Positions 1-12,300 of a stretch of DNA of 64,000 nucleotides are shown one piece after another. Each line of letters starts with the position of its first letter. Position 1 is the first letter of the stretch. The notes below the pieces were generated by a model. It was not told the origin of the DNA, made no database searches, and saw only the letters and a program-made list of their open reading frames with translations. The DNA is from Lytechinus pictus. Taxonomy: Eukaryota > Echinodermata > Echinoidea > Temnopleuroida > Toxopneustidae. The translations under genes were made by a program, and so were the position numbers. Location of the stretch: contig NC_087262.1 in NCBI RefSeq assembly GCF_037042905.1, forward strand, positions 10,736,501-10,800,500. Reading direction: 5' to 3'.

Positions 1-180
1 AGTTATTATCGTTATCATTGTTATCATCATTCTTCTTATAATTATAATAATTATTATCATTATGATTATGATCATTGTTGTTATCATTCTTATAACTGTT
101 ATCATTGTTATTGATATTGTAATTATTATTATTAATATCATAATTATCAAGTATTAACATTATCATTAAAATAATTATTT
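1..180. repeat. degenerate ATT/ATC trinucleotide microsatellite
   Basis: The first 180 bases are an interrupted run of ATT, ATC and GTT triplets with no open frame of interest. It is a simple-sequence tract and may continue upstream of the window. Confidence 0.75.
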
Positions 181-539
181 CCTTTAATTATGATTAAGAG
201 CAAAGCAAGATATATTCCTCTAATATAGTCAACTGGTCTAAAGTAATTCATTGTTTGAAATTGAACTGGTCAAGACCAGTAATACCAGTAATTCTGATGA
301 TGCTGATCACGTGGTTTACCGCATTTGCATATTCCCTATTTTAAAAAGAAAAATCAAGATTTAGAATGGAATATCCTTGCAATGGCACTCATTGTTGTTT
401 GAAAACTTTCCAAATAAGTGTGTGAACTAATTCACAATGAAAATTTGTAATTTCATATATCACATTTAAAATAACAGCAGAAAGATTAATTTACTAACCA
501 TCTTTTCCATCACATTTCACTGACCATGGTATATAACAA

Positions 540-850
540 ACCAAATGCATGTAATTAATTGATCCAGTAAGACCAGTACCGGGGACCAGTACGAGGACCA
601 GTTCGACAAGTTGGAGGACCAGTAAAAAATACTAGTAAAGACCAGCTTGAATTGGATACCAGTATGAAGACCAGTGAGACCAGTAACAACCACCAGAAAC
701 AAGACCAGTATAAAATTCCAGCAATTCAAGACCAGTTTAACTTTTAACTGGACCAGTAAAATTTTAACTGGACCAGTATGACCAGTTAGACCAGTAAACC
801 GATGTTCCAATTTCCAGAGTTACCAGTTAAAATTCTACTGGTCTAACTGG
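540..850. repeat. ACCAGT-rich degenerate tandem array
   Basis: The hexamer ACCAGT (ACTGGT on the other strand) recurs roughly every 10 to 25 bases, usually preceded by a G or A, as in GACCAGTA. No fixed longer period is obvious. The array abuts and slightly overlaps the 3' end of the Gag-like ORF on the minus strand, so the last residues of that ORF are encoded by array sequence. The same hexamer is the core of two further arrays at about 21.3-21.9 kb and 27.7-28.9 kb. Confidence 0.75.
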
Positions 851-1615
851 TCCGGTGGAACTGGTTTTTCCTTCTGGGTCTGCCAATTCAGCTTTGACAT
901 CCGACTGTTCCTGTTCTTTCTCTTGCTTGGGAAAACTAGAACACATGTCAGCACGCTCAGCGTACACTTCATGAACTCGTGGTGAACTTCTTGGTTCTTG
1001 ACCAGAGAAAAATTCAAGCACTTCAGATCTCATCTCAAGAAAGTTCTTACTCTTTGAAGACATTTCAATTCGTCTTAACTCTCGTTGTACCCACTTCTCT
1101 TTAGCTCCACAAACGAAACGTTCTTTCAGCGAGCTATCTTTGAGCCTCTTCAAAACATTCTTATCTTCTGTACTGGAAGCAGCTTTCTCCATGCGATCGT
1201 ACAACCTCATCAAGGCCCGGCTGTAGTCGGCCAAACTCTCGCCCTCTTGTTGTCGTCTATTGTAGAAGGATTGACTTAGTGAAGGTACCGACTCTGACGC
1301 TGCAAAGAGTGACTGTAAAACGTTGATAATTTGATCACTATCCTTTCGCACATCCTCATCTCGGCATAGAACCTCTTCTTTGGCAACTCCAGCCAAATGA
1401 TCTACAAGCGACTGTGCTTTTGCCTCTCCAGACAACTGATAGTGAGTAGTATAACTGGAAAACTCTTCAAGCCACTCTTCCAGAGATAAGTCTCCAGCGA
1501 CTTTAGGTGGACCCTTAAATTTAGACAATTTCACTGGTGGGGGAGCACGTTGAATATTCAAGCCTTGCAGTGCCCGGGTAAGGACTGACACCATTTCCTC
1601 TACAGACTGTGACAT
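827..1615 (-). CDS. retrotransposon Gag-like protein (fragment of a retroelement)
   Basis: This is an uninterrupted 262-codon minus-strand ORF starting at an ATG. Its middle part resembles the capsid-like domain of Ty3/Gypsy-type Gag proteins. An N-terminal basic segment with KLSKFKG leads into helices with EEWLEEFSSYTTHY, then a segment with QSFYNRRQQEGESLADYSRA, which matches the usual Gag pattern of phenylalanine, glutamine and a GESLxxY stretch, followed by a charged region ending in EFFSG. No zinc knuckle, protease or polymerase is seen. Sequence further downstream on the minus strand is only the ACCAGT array, so the element is partial or the ORF stands alone. The last dozen residues are encoded in the array and are probably not original. 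Domestication cannot be judged from one copy. Confidence 0.6.
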   Translation of the reverse strand: MSQSVEEMVSVLTRALQGLNIQRAPPPVKLSKFKGPPKVAGDLSLEEWLEEFSSYTTHYQLSGEAKAQSLVDHLAGVAKEEVLCRDEDVRKDSDQIINVLQSLFAASESVPSLSQSFYNRRQQEGESLADYSRALMRLYDRMEKAASSTEDKNVLKRLKDSSLKERFVCGAKEKWVQRELRRIEMSSKSKNFLEMRSEVLEFFSGQEPRSSPRVHEVYAERADMCSSFPKQEKEQEQSDVKAELADPEGKTSSTGPVRPVEF

Positions 1616-1619
1616 CGTT

Positions 1620-3280
1620 ACAAGGGCTATATAATTCTACAAAGGGGAGAGAAGGTCTATGCACATGTATAAAGTGGTGTAAATCAATGAACAATCAAAA
1701 ATTAACTCTACTCATAGTTATCTAAGATTACCTAAACCACCTTAAACTCATTACCAAATGTTCATGTGTTGACCATTCCCTCTCCGAAGTAAGAACGTTA
1801 AAGTCTCTTGGATGTGTAGAACTTCACTGCCATCATCCTAGTTGGTCGCTGACCTCTGGACGATAGACCTCAATCGCTGACTTTGGGGTTGATCGCTGAC
1901 ATCGGAACACAGCCATAATCTGATGATCCCATCCTCGTCGGGGGTGGGTTGAGTTAGCCAATTAAGACCGTAACGGAGCAAACTTTACAGATGCTACGGG
2001 ACACCAGATCTGAGCTTCTTCGACTTTATTGAGGTTTGCCAAAACCAACAAAATGAAAGGAGTAACAAAACAACAACCCCAAAGTCAGAGGCTACTGGTG
2101 GTTACACACCACCTACATCACCCTGGATACCACAAAGGAGTACCAGCTTCTACATTATCAAAATCTCGATGAGGATCAAATGAGTCGGACCAGATCAGCC
2201 CTTTCCCAGGCCTGCTTCGATTGCAGTCCGACCTGCACCAGAACCAGGACGTGCAATAATCTACCTAACGTAAAATGCCAACAAGCAGTGGAGTCACGGA
2301 ACCACCCCAAAAAATATCATTCCGCTAAGGATTTGTTAAACTTTGAAACGGCCAATATGAAAAGAATTAAGTATATATATTGTTTTCACTCAATAATACG
2401 AGAAAACAAATCCTTAAAATCCTTTAAAATACATAACAAGGATTAGAAAATAACTAGAATTATATTTTTCGAGTGTACATACATCGATCATCCTAACCCT
2501 ATCTAGTGATCCGGCCGATCAAGAGAATTCCAAACACCTGTACAAAAATAATATGCAAATTAGGCACATTCTTCTCAAGCAACCTAAATGAAAATTCCAC
2601 TTTCCGACACTAAAAATCTTTCTTCGGGCATTTTGTGACTTTGGATTCTGAAACCATTTGATGCCTGGGGGGCTATAGCCTCTCTGTGATTGAACCAATC
2701 TCTTAATTATTGACGTGTGCTTAGTAAAGATTATTCAAGCTAGCCTGTGTAAAAAATATCGTTCATTTTGACAAAGTGGATTTTGTGCAGTACCCTTGTA
2801 AAGTTTGATCAATTTCTTTTGGAACCCAGTTTTATAATCATAATACAGTTGAGGGCACTCCTGTTACGTCTATTCCGGCATCCAAACAAAATAATATGGA
2901 CAAAGTAAATATACGCAATTCAACTGTTTCCTAAAACAATCTAAGAAAAAATTACCGGTATAGTTAAGAAGATCATGGCACCACACCAGAAATTTAGGGT
3001 TTGAAAAACTCATAGTGAATATTTTTTTTAAAACAGCCACCACAGATGCATTTTCATTCAGGTCTTAATCGAGAGACTACCAACCAGACAGTCGATCCAA
3101 AGTAAACTTCTTTGATTAAACGAACGGAACAAGGGCCCGGACTGAATCAATAAAGAAGAATGGGGAAAATATGGAAATGCAAATTTTTCTTGCGTGCTAT
3201 TGTTTGTTCATGATATGACCAAGGTAGTGAAACGTGTGTTCATGTATGACGACGAGTATATTCATAGTCGCTCGCTCAAC
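1620..3280. other. no gene recognised; upstream flank of GST gene 1
   Basis: Short frames here have no recognisable protein features. The sequence is ordinary AT-rich noncoding DNA leading to the promoter of the first GST. I see no tandem repeat or terminal inverted repeat. Confidence 0.5.
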
Positions 3281-3285
3281 GTCAG

Positions 3286-3295
3286 ATTATATAGG
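3286..3295 (+). promoter_or_regulatory. TATA-like box of GST gene 1
   Basis: ATTATATAGG lies about 90 bases before the start codon. A start of transcription near 3315-3320 would leave a 5' leader of about 65 bases ending in ACC just before ATG. The position and sequence fit a TATA promoter; no experimental support is available. Confidence 0.45.
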
Positions 3296-3382
3296 TGGAT
3301 CATTGTGGTCCTCTTTGTCATTCCCTGATACACACCCCATCGTGGTAAATCGACATCGAGCTCGTCGAGGAGATCAACCACC

Positions 3383-6300
3383 ATGTCGACCACTCCGAAG
3401 TATAAGCTGATGTACGCCAACACCAAGGGGCGGGCAGAATCCATCAGGATGCTCTTCGCGCTCAAGGGAGTCGAGTTCGAGGATTACAGGTTCAAGGAAG
3501 GAGAGTGGCAACAAATCAAGAATGATAAGACACGTTCGTATCGATCCTTTTATGGTTCATTAACAGATTAATATGATCTTAATTTTAATTCATTATAGCC
3601 TGCGAATAGTAGAGCGGATTAGCCGAACAATTGTGCAAATTATGACTAAAGCATAAAACTTTCACAAGTATTAGTATATGCCGTAAGATTTATTTTAAAG
3701 ATGGGAGGTAAATTTATAAATGCCATTTTCGACCGTTGCCATAGCAACGGATTAATTTCTCCAAAATAACATGCATTCCCATGTAAATGGTAAATAAACA
3801 TGATATAGATGACCAAAATGATAATTTTCAGGCTCCTAATTGAATACATATGAACTTTAAAAATATTCAAGATCATCAAGAAAGTTCCAATTGGTCCGTT
3901 GCCATGGCAACGGCTTGTTTTTCCCCAGAAAAGTAAAAATTTTGATTAAAAAAACGTTGTAGAATATGATTTATCTTTAATTTCCCCTAACTTTACAGTG
4001 CTTATCGAAGATATTTGGTTGCTAAATGTGTAAATTACATCTCAAGCCATTGCCATGGCAACCAAATAACATCTAATTTACAAAAATAACATGTTTGACA
4101 AGACAATGGACAGGTGAAAAATACAAGTGGAATTAACTTAATCTGTATGCTTAAGATTTGACCCCCTCATTAGAACAAAAAATACAGAAAGTGTTCTGCA
4201 GGAGTTCTTTATAAAGATAAAAATTAATGTTGCCTTGGTAAAGCTTGAATTAAATTAAAAAAGAAACAATTTTGCAAAGGACCCGTTGCCATGGCAACAT
4301 CTTATTTCCGTCTAGAAAAGTAAAAATATTGATAAAAATGTAAAATACATGTACAGTATGATCATCATTCCATTTCCCCTAATTTCAAGGTACTAATCGA
4401 GATATGTTTGTGACTAAATTTATAAATATAACATCTTAAGCCATTGCCATGGCAACCAGATAACATCTAATTTAAAAAAAAAACATAGATGATAACCTTA
4501 TGAACAGGTGAACAATACAATAAAAATTAACATGTACATATGCGTAACGTTTGACCTACTCAATTAATTTAGGGGAAAATAATACAGTCAGTGTTCTGCA
4601 TGAACTAAATTAGAATGATAAACATTGATGTTGCCTTGGTAATACTTGCATTCAACAATAAATATCAATTTCAAAATGGCCTGTTGCCATAGCAACATAT
4701 CATTTAGTACCAGTTTTAATTAAAAAAGGGACTGCAGAATCTGATTTTTCTTGCATTTCCCCTAATCTTTGTGTGCTAAACATCGATATGTTTGATGCAA
4801 AATGTATAAATAACATCTGAAGCTATTGCCATGGCAACCAGATAATATCTAATACTAAATAATAATGATTTGGATGACAAGATTTTGGACAGGTGGAAAT
4901 ACATACAAATAACTCAATATGCGAAAGGTTTGGCCGGTCATTTAATTTTGAACAAAAATTTCAGTAAGAGTTCTGTATGAGTTCATCAGAATAATAAAAT
5001 CACATGTATGTTGCCTTGGTAATACTTGAATTTAATGATAAATATTAGTGTTTCAAATGTCCCGTTGTCATGGCAACAGCTCATTCCCCCCAGAAAAGTA
5101 TCATCTTTGATAAAAAAAAAAAAAAAAAATCTGATTTTTATTTCATTTGCCCCAATTTTAGGGAGCTAAGCATATATATGCTTGCTGTTAATAAATAAAT
5201 GACATCTTCAGCCATTGCCATGGCAACCAATTAAGATAGAATTTTTAAAACAAACTAACACAGTTGTAATGATAATGGACAGGTGGAATGTAAAGTAAAG
5301 ATTTACTTAATCTACATAAGGTTTGACTTTGACCAGTTATTAAGTTTTGAACAAAAAATACAGTAAGTGTTCCGCATGAGTTCATTAGCATGATAAAAAC
5401 TGATGTTGCCTTGGTAATGCTTGAATTTATTGATATCAATGTTTACAAATGTGTGTTCTGTTCCCATGGCAACGCATCATTTTATTCCCCCTAAAATACC
5501 ATCTTTGATAAAAAATACCTTGTAGAATCTTATTTTTCATTCAATTCTACTAAGTTTAGGGTTCCAAACATACACGTACATCTCTGTTGTTTAATGTATA
5601 AATAACATCTTAAGGCATTACCATGGCAATAAAATAACATTTAATTTACCAAAAATAACATGGCTGACAAGATAATGGACAGGTGGAAAATACAATAAAA
5701 TTAACTTAATATGCGTAAGGTTTGACCTACTCTTTTAATTTTAAAATCACATTAAGTGTTATGCATGATTTCTTACGATATGTTGATTTGGTAATGCTTG
5801 AACATAATGATAAATATCAATGTTGCCAATGGTCCCTTAAAAGTACAAATTTTGATAAAAATAATATGTTTATTTTATTTCCTTTTCCCTTATTTGAGGG
5901 TGCTAAACATATATATGCTAAATGATAAGCACCATCTTATTTCATTATACATGGCATCGAAATAAGACCTACAAAAATCATATCAGACCTTTTTTGGGCT
6001 CAAATAAATTCCTGAAACTCTAATTTCGAGGCTGGTCAATTTCGTTCAAAGTATTCGCAGGCTGCTATTTTGAAGAAAGCGTCTTGGTGTGATTTGTGCT
6101 TTAAGGCCGTTCATCATATCAATATATAAGGGGATTATAGGCGTTGATAAATCAAAATCAAAAGTTTATCTGAGGACTTGACATGGTCTTGAGGTCCTAA
6201 TCAATGTAAATACAGTAAATCAACTTTTACATGGAAATCATTATAATTTTGCTTTGTCTGACTGTTTTAGCATAATACTTGGCTCGAAATTTGATGGCAA

Positions 6301-9300
6301 AGAATTATCAAGTATCATCTGCTAGTACGCATTTTAATTTCTGCATACTGTATATCAGAAAATTGTTACTTTTTGAAATTCCCATCATTTCTTGAAAATT
6401 GCCGAAAATTCTAAAAATTCCCACCAAATGCCCGTTTATTCCCATGAAAAGATTCCATCAAGAAAATTCCCGGAAATTCTGCAACCCTACTCCCCCCAAA
6501 AAAATCATTAGCAAGAAAAAAATAAAGAGAAAGTGAAAGAGAGATGGATAAAATATGATTATTTTACGAATACTATACCCAAAATCTTTTACAAAATTTT
6601 ATTTTTGTAAAAAAAAAGAAAAATTTCGAAAGTTTTACTCTTTCGCTGGGCTAGCTGACAACTTTTAAAAATAAATTTTACTCAATACATCATATCTGGA
6701 CCCCTCAAAATTACACTACAGATTTTGACGAAGAAGATTTTGAAATACTGTGATAATTTTTAAATTAACATAATTATGAATCTAATCAACATGAAGTATA
6801 ATCTATTCACTGCTATTTTTACATGATGAATAGACTTATTAAAATATTTAAATTTTTAAAAATACCCTTACTGGTTGAAAGGTTGAAAAGAAAAATTAAG
6901 TACTCCAGGGTAACAGGAAAATCCAAGATGGTGCCCTCACTGGCTGCCGTAGGCTAAAAATCCACAACTCATCCATTACTTGATAAAATGGCTTTAATTT
7001 GTTTTTTATTCACTGGTTATTAAGGATCAATAGTACATAGGGCCAAGTTACAGGGACAGCCAGTGGTCTGGAATGTCCAAAAACATAAGATGGCTTCAAA
7101 AAATTGAATCTAAAATGGTTGCTGATACCTAAAGCGGACGTAGCTCATTTCATATTGGCCTAGGGGAAGTGATTTTGACTTTAAATCATTGGTTTCAAGA
7201 GTCTAATAATATTAGGACAAGTTACAACGACAGTCAAGTATGTCCGAAAATCCAATATGGCTTCCAAAAATAATTATAAAATGGCTGCTGATACTTAAAA
7301 GTGGAATAGCTCATTTTATATTCACCTGTGAGATATGATTTTGGTGTCTAAACTATGATTTCAAAGGCGAATAATACATTAGGACAAGCTACACGGACAG
7401 TCGGTGGTCTTGTATGTCCAAAATTCCAAGATGGCTTCCAAAAAAGATATAAAACAATGTCTAATGTTGCTTACAAATAAACATAGTTCGTTCAATATCT
7501 GTCTGGGGAATATGATTTTGGTGTCTAAACCATATTTTAAAGGGTCAAGTAATGCATTAGGACAAGTTACAAGGACAGTAGGTGGTTTGGTATGTTAAAA
7601 AACGCAAGATGGCTTACAAAATGGGGTCTAAAATTGACTGTTTTTACTTAAAAATTGGCAGAGCTCATTCTATATCCGCCTGTGAGATGTGATTCTGGTG
7701 TCTATAAACCATATTTTCAAGAGTCAAATAATAAATTAGGACATAGTTTGTTCAATATCTGTCCGGGGAATATGATTTTGATGTCTAAACCATAATCATA
7801 AAACCATGGTTTAATGCATTAGAACAAGTTACGAGGACAGTCAGTGGACTGGTATGTTAAAAAAATCCAAAATGGCCTCCAAAATGGGGTCTAAATTGAC
7901 TGTTAGTACTTCAATATGGACATAATATAGTTCATTAATAATATACATTTGGGATATGATTTTGGTGTCTACACTAGTATTTAAAGGGTCAAGTAATACT
8001 GTACATTTGGTCAAGTTGAAAGGACAGTCAGGTGTCATTATTGTGTCAAAAAATTCAAAGATGGCTTGAAAAATGGGGGTTATAATGTTACTAAAATATG
8101 GACATAGTACATCAATTTGGTGCTTTTCTTGGGAAAAAAGAGTCGTTGCCATGGCAACGGCCCATTTGCAACATTGATATTTATCATTAACTTCAAGCAT
8201 TACCAAGGTAACCTCAAATTTCATCATTCTAATGAACTAATGCGAAACACTGTAATCTTTGTTCAAAATTAAAAGACTGGGTCAAACCTTGAGTTAATTG
8301 TTATAAATTGCATTTTCCACCTGTCCATTATCATGTCAACCATGTTATATTTTTTTCAAATTAGATGTTATTTGGTTGCCATGACAATGGATTTATATGT
8401 TATTTGCATGTTAACAGCAAACATATCTATTCTTACCCTAAAGTTAAGGGAAATGAGAGAAAAATTAGATTATACAGTCCTTTTTAAAAATCAAAACTGC
8501 TACTGTTCTTGGGTAAATGATCCGTTGCTATGGCAACAGGCCATTTGGAACATTGATATTTATCGTTGAATTCAAGTATTACCAAGGCAACATCAATGTT
8601 TATCATTTTAATTAGTTCATGCAGAACACTGACTGTATTATTTTCCCCTAAATTAGTTGAGTAGGTCAGACCTTACGAATGCACATTAAGTTAATATTCA
8701 TTGTATCTTTCACCTGTTTTTAACCTTCCATCCACTTTAAAAAAAAATTTGATGTTATTTGGTTGCCATGGCAATGGCTTAAGATGTTATATTTATAAAT
8801 CTAATCACAAACATATCTCGATTAGTACCTTTAAATTAGGGAAAATGGAATGATGATCATACCGTACATGTATTCTACATTTTTATCAATATTTTTACCT
8901 TTCTAGAGGGAAATAAGCTGTTGCCATGGCAACGGGCCCTTTGTAAAATTTTTCCTTTTTAAATTTAATTCAAGCATTTCCAAAGCAACATAATATTTTA
9001 TCTTTATAAAGAACTCCTGCAGAACAATTTTGTATTTTTTGTTCAAATGAGGGGGTCAAAACTTAAGCATACAGATTAAGTCAATTCCAATTGTATTTTC
9101 CACCTATCCATTGTCTTGACAAACATGTTATTTTTGTAAATTAGATGTTATTTAGTTGCCATGGCAATGGCTTGAGATGTAATTTACACATTTAGCAACC
9201 AAAATATCTTTGTTAAGCACTGTAAAATTAGGGGAAATTAAAGATATATCATATTACAACGTTTTTTTTAATCAAAATTTTTCTTTTTCTGGGGAAAAAC

Positions 9301-12300
9301 AAGCCGTTGCCATGGCAACGGACCAATTGGAACTATCTTGATGATCTTGAATATTTCTAAATTTCATATGTTTTCAATCGGGAGCCTGAAAATTATCATT
9401 TTGGTCATCTATATCATGTTTATTTACTATTTATATGGGAATGTATGTTGTTTTGGAGAAATTAATCCGTTGCCATGGCAACGGCCGAAAATGGCATTTG
9501 TAAATTTACCTCCCATCTTTAAAATAAATCTTATGGCATATACTAATACTTGTGAAAGTTTTATGCTTTAGTCAAAATTTGCACAATTGTTGTGATTTTT
9601 GGAGCTAATCCGCTCTACTAGAATGTCTATGCGCACTTGACAAATTGAGAGTATTCGGTACATTAAGTAATTATATAGCATCCAATTATTCAATTTTGAA
9701 TAGAAATAAACCAGAAACGGGGTGGGGGTTATCGGATTTTTTTTTTGTCGTGCAGGAGGAGGGAGAGTCGGTACTAAAGCTACCAAACCCAACCAAATTG
9801 AAGTGTCATACAGGGGCCGCGGAAGCGGGGGGGGGGGGCTGGGGGGCTTCAGCCCCCCCCCCCCCCCCCCACTTTTTTCCAAAACCGTGTACAAAAACGT
9901 AAAAATGACCATATGATTGTGATTTTTTGCATGGTCAGCCCCCCCCCCCCCCCTCCCCACTTTGAAAACCGTTCCGCGGCCCCTGTCATATTTGCAAACG
10001 AAAGGCCCCCGGGCCGGCCTTCCGAGGATTAAAAAGGGATAGGAAGATCTAGAGGATCGACGGGAAGCGGAGAGAGAGCGGGTGAGAAAGTGGTAAAAAG
10101 ATAGAGGTGTACTTTAAATGTAAAACCATATTTTGTATTGATATTGTATTTAAATCATATCCCGGAATATCATAAGTATCACCATTTTCATATATAATAC
10201 TACTATCGCATGTAGGGGTTAACTATTTCTTTAATTCTGAACAGTATTCCCACTTGGTCAAATTCCCGTTCTGCTCATCAACGGAAAGTCAATGCCGCAA
10301 GGTCGAGCCATCATGCGACATCTTGGAAGAGAGTTCGGTACGTAGAGTAATTGCGATTGTACCAATCAACCACAACTATGGAAAACCAGCAACGCCAACA
10401 TCTAAAAATGCATGTTTGTTCAAAATATTTTCTAGATAATTATGTTGTATGTTCATGCATCCATTGTTTTCTAGAAAATTTCAGTATGCTTCTCTTTGTT
10501 TAAATACAAAGAACATTGTGCAAATTGTCCTTAGGAAAACATAATGACACTGATGGATTTCCATATAGTAGAGGTTGATCGGATCAATCGTAACTCTTTG
10601 TAAGACCGGCCCATAACTTTTGTTGGGTTGTCCTTTGTTTTTTGTTTTTTAATATAATTTGGTGTTCTATTATATTAATAAGAATAAATTATTAACGAAA
10701 TTACAGATATGTGTATAACCAGACTGAATGATTAGGGGTTAAAAGGGCCATTTACATTGGTTGTTGGTTTTTTTTTATCTTGGGGGGGGGGGGTTAGGGG
10801 GACTCGGTAAGTTTATTGATTTGTTTGTTTTTGATGGAGAATTAGTGTTTCATTTTTCTAGCTTCAGGCATCTTTACCTATTGCCGATATCTCCATCTCC
10901 TAAACTTTCCACCAAAATTTAAGCATTTATATTGTATATTTGTATTACCAGGTACCATGATATTTGCTCCGGCGACAATTACTCCACTGTAGATTCCACC
11001 AACTACTAGAATGACCAACGTTCACCCTGGATATAACGCTATACCAATCCTACACCTAACACGAAAATTAACATAAAACCCTAATGCCACCTGGCATAAC
11101 CCTATTTAGACGGAATAGAGCCCGGAGCAATAATTGCCGCCGAAGCAAATCACGTGTCACCAGTTTAGCACCTATTTTAACACAGGGTGGTGTAGACCCC
11201 CTGTGTCCTCTCACAACACATCTGATGTCATTATGACACCTTAGTTTTTACAGTGTGCAAACGCGTCAGTCATGGCGTTTTAAAGCAGATACGAACCATG
11301 CAGCAGTACGAACCATTCAGTCTTCAACTACTCAAGTCTGGCCATGTTCCTTAAAGATAATTCAGCATTCTTAGCAGTTTAGTCTTGCGATATATAGGCC
11401 CTCTTCATTGATAACACAATTATTCACCACTCAATACATTCATACCACACTAATTTAAAGGCAAAAAGTACTTTCCTCTCCAAAAGATTCAAGTTTCTCA
11501 GTTTGAATTAGTTCATAAGCTAATTCATTCTCTGTATTATTGACAATTATCTCACAAGGTAGGTCTTATAAGACTAGCTATTCGTAACAGACAGTCAATG
11601 AGAGACCATGCACGCAAAATGTTGATAAGTTCGCACACGTACAGAAAATACGGTGGTGTTAACCGGTGTACATAGAGGACCACACCAGTTATTTTACACC
11701 GGTGTTAAATTGACAGTGTTGGTTTAACACCTAGTATAGGTGTTATTACAACACCTTTGGTTGTCACATTTACACTCTTTGGTATTATGTTCAATCTCTA
11801 GTGTGTAATTTTAACACCTCATGGTGTGGTCCTCTATGAACACCAACTGGTGTCAGTTTTAACACCACAGTTTTTACAGTGCACCGCCTTTAAAATATCT
11901 TTCCTTCTTTCCTGACCTCGACATTGATCCTCCCAGGTTTCTACGGAGCTAACAATGCCGAGGCAGATCAGATCGACATCGTCTGCGAGACCATCGACGA
12001 CATCGTTCCCAAAGTAGTGCCTATCGCTTTCGAGCAGGATCAAGAGAAAAAGGTGATTATCCTCAAAGCTAAAGTCTTTTTTTATTCTCAGTGAATTAAC
12101 CATGCTTTTTTAACACTGTTAAATAACTACTTTAGGGTTCATAGTAGTAAGCAGCGCTGTGTGAAATTTTAAACAGCGTGTTTACTCTGTACAAGTCATG
12201 CAATTGTGATAAGCTGGAGTCGTACTTTAACTTTGCATAAAAAGTTTAACTGACAAAAAAAAGTTTTTGCTACCAAATTTATCACCACTATTAATAGCAC

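Noticed and set aside
7841-8227. 128-codon minus-strand frame in the foldback element
   Set aside because: It runs over tandem repeat units and the arm junction, shows no domain and is not conserved between units.
9568-9960. 130-codon proline/glycine-rich frame near 9.6-10 kb
   Set aside because: Poly-G and poly-C tracts of a MITE (9811-9985) produce it; it has no protein features beyond those runs.
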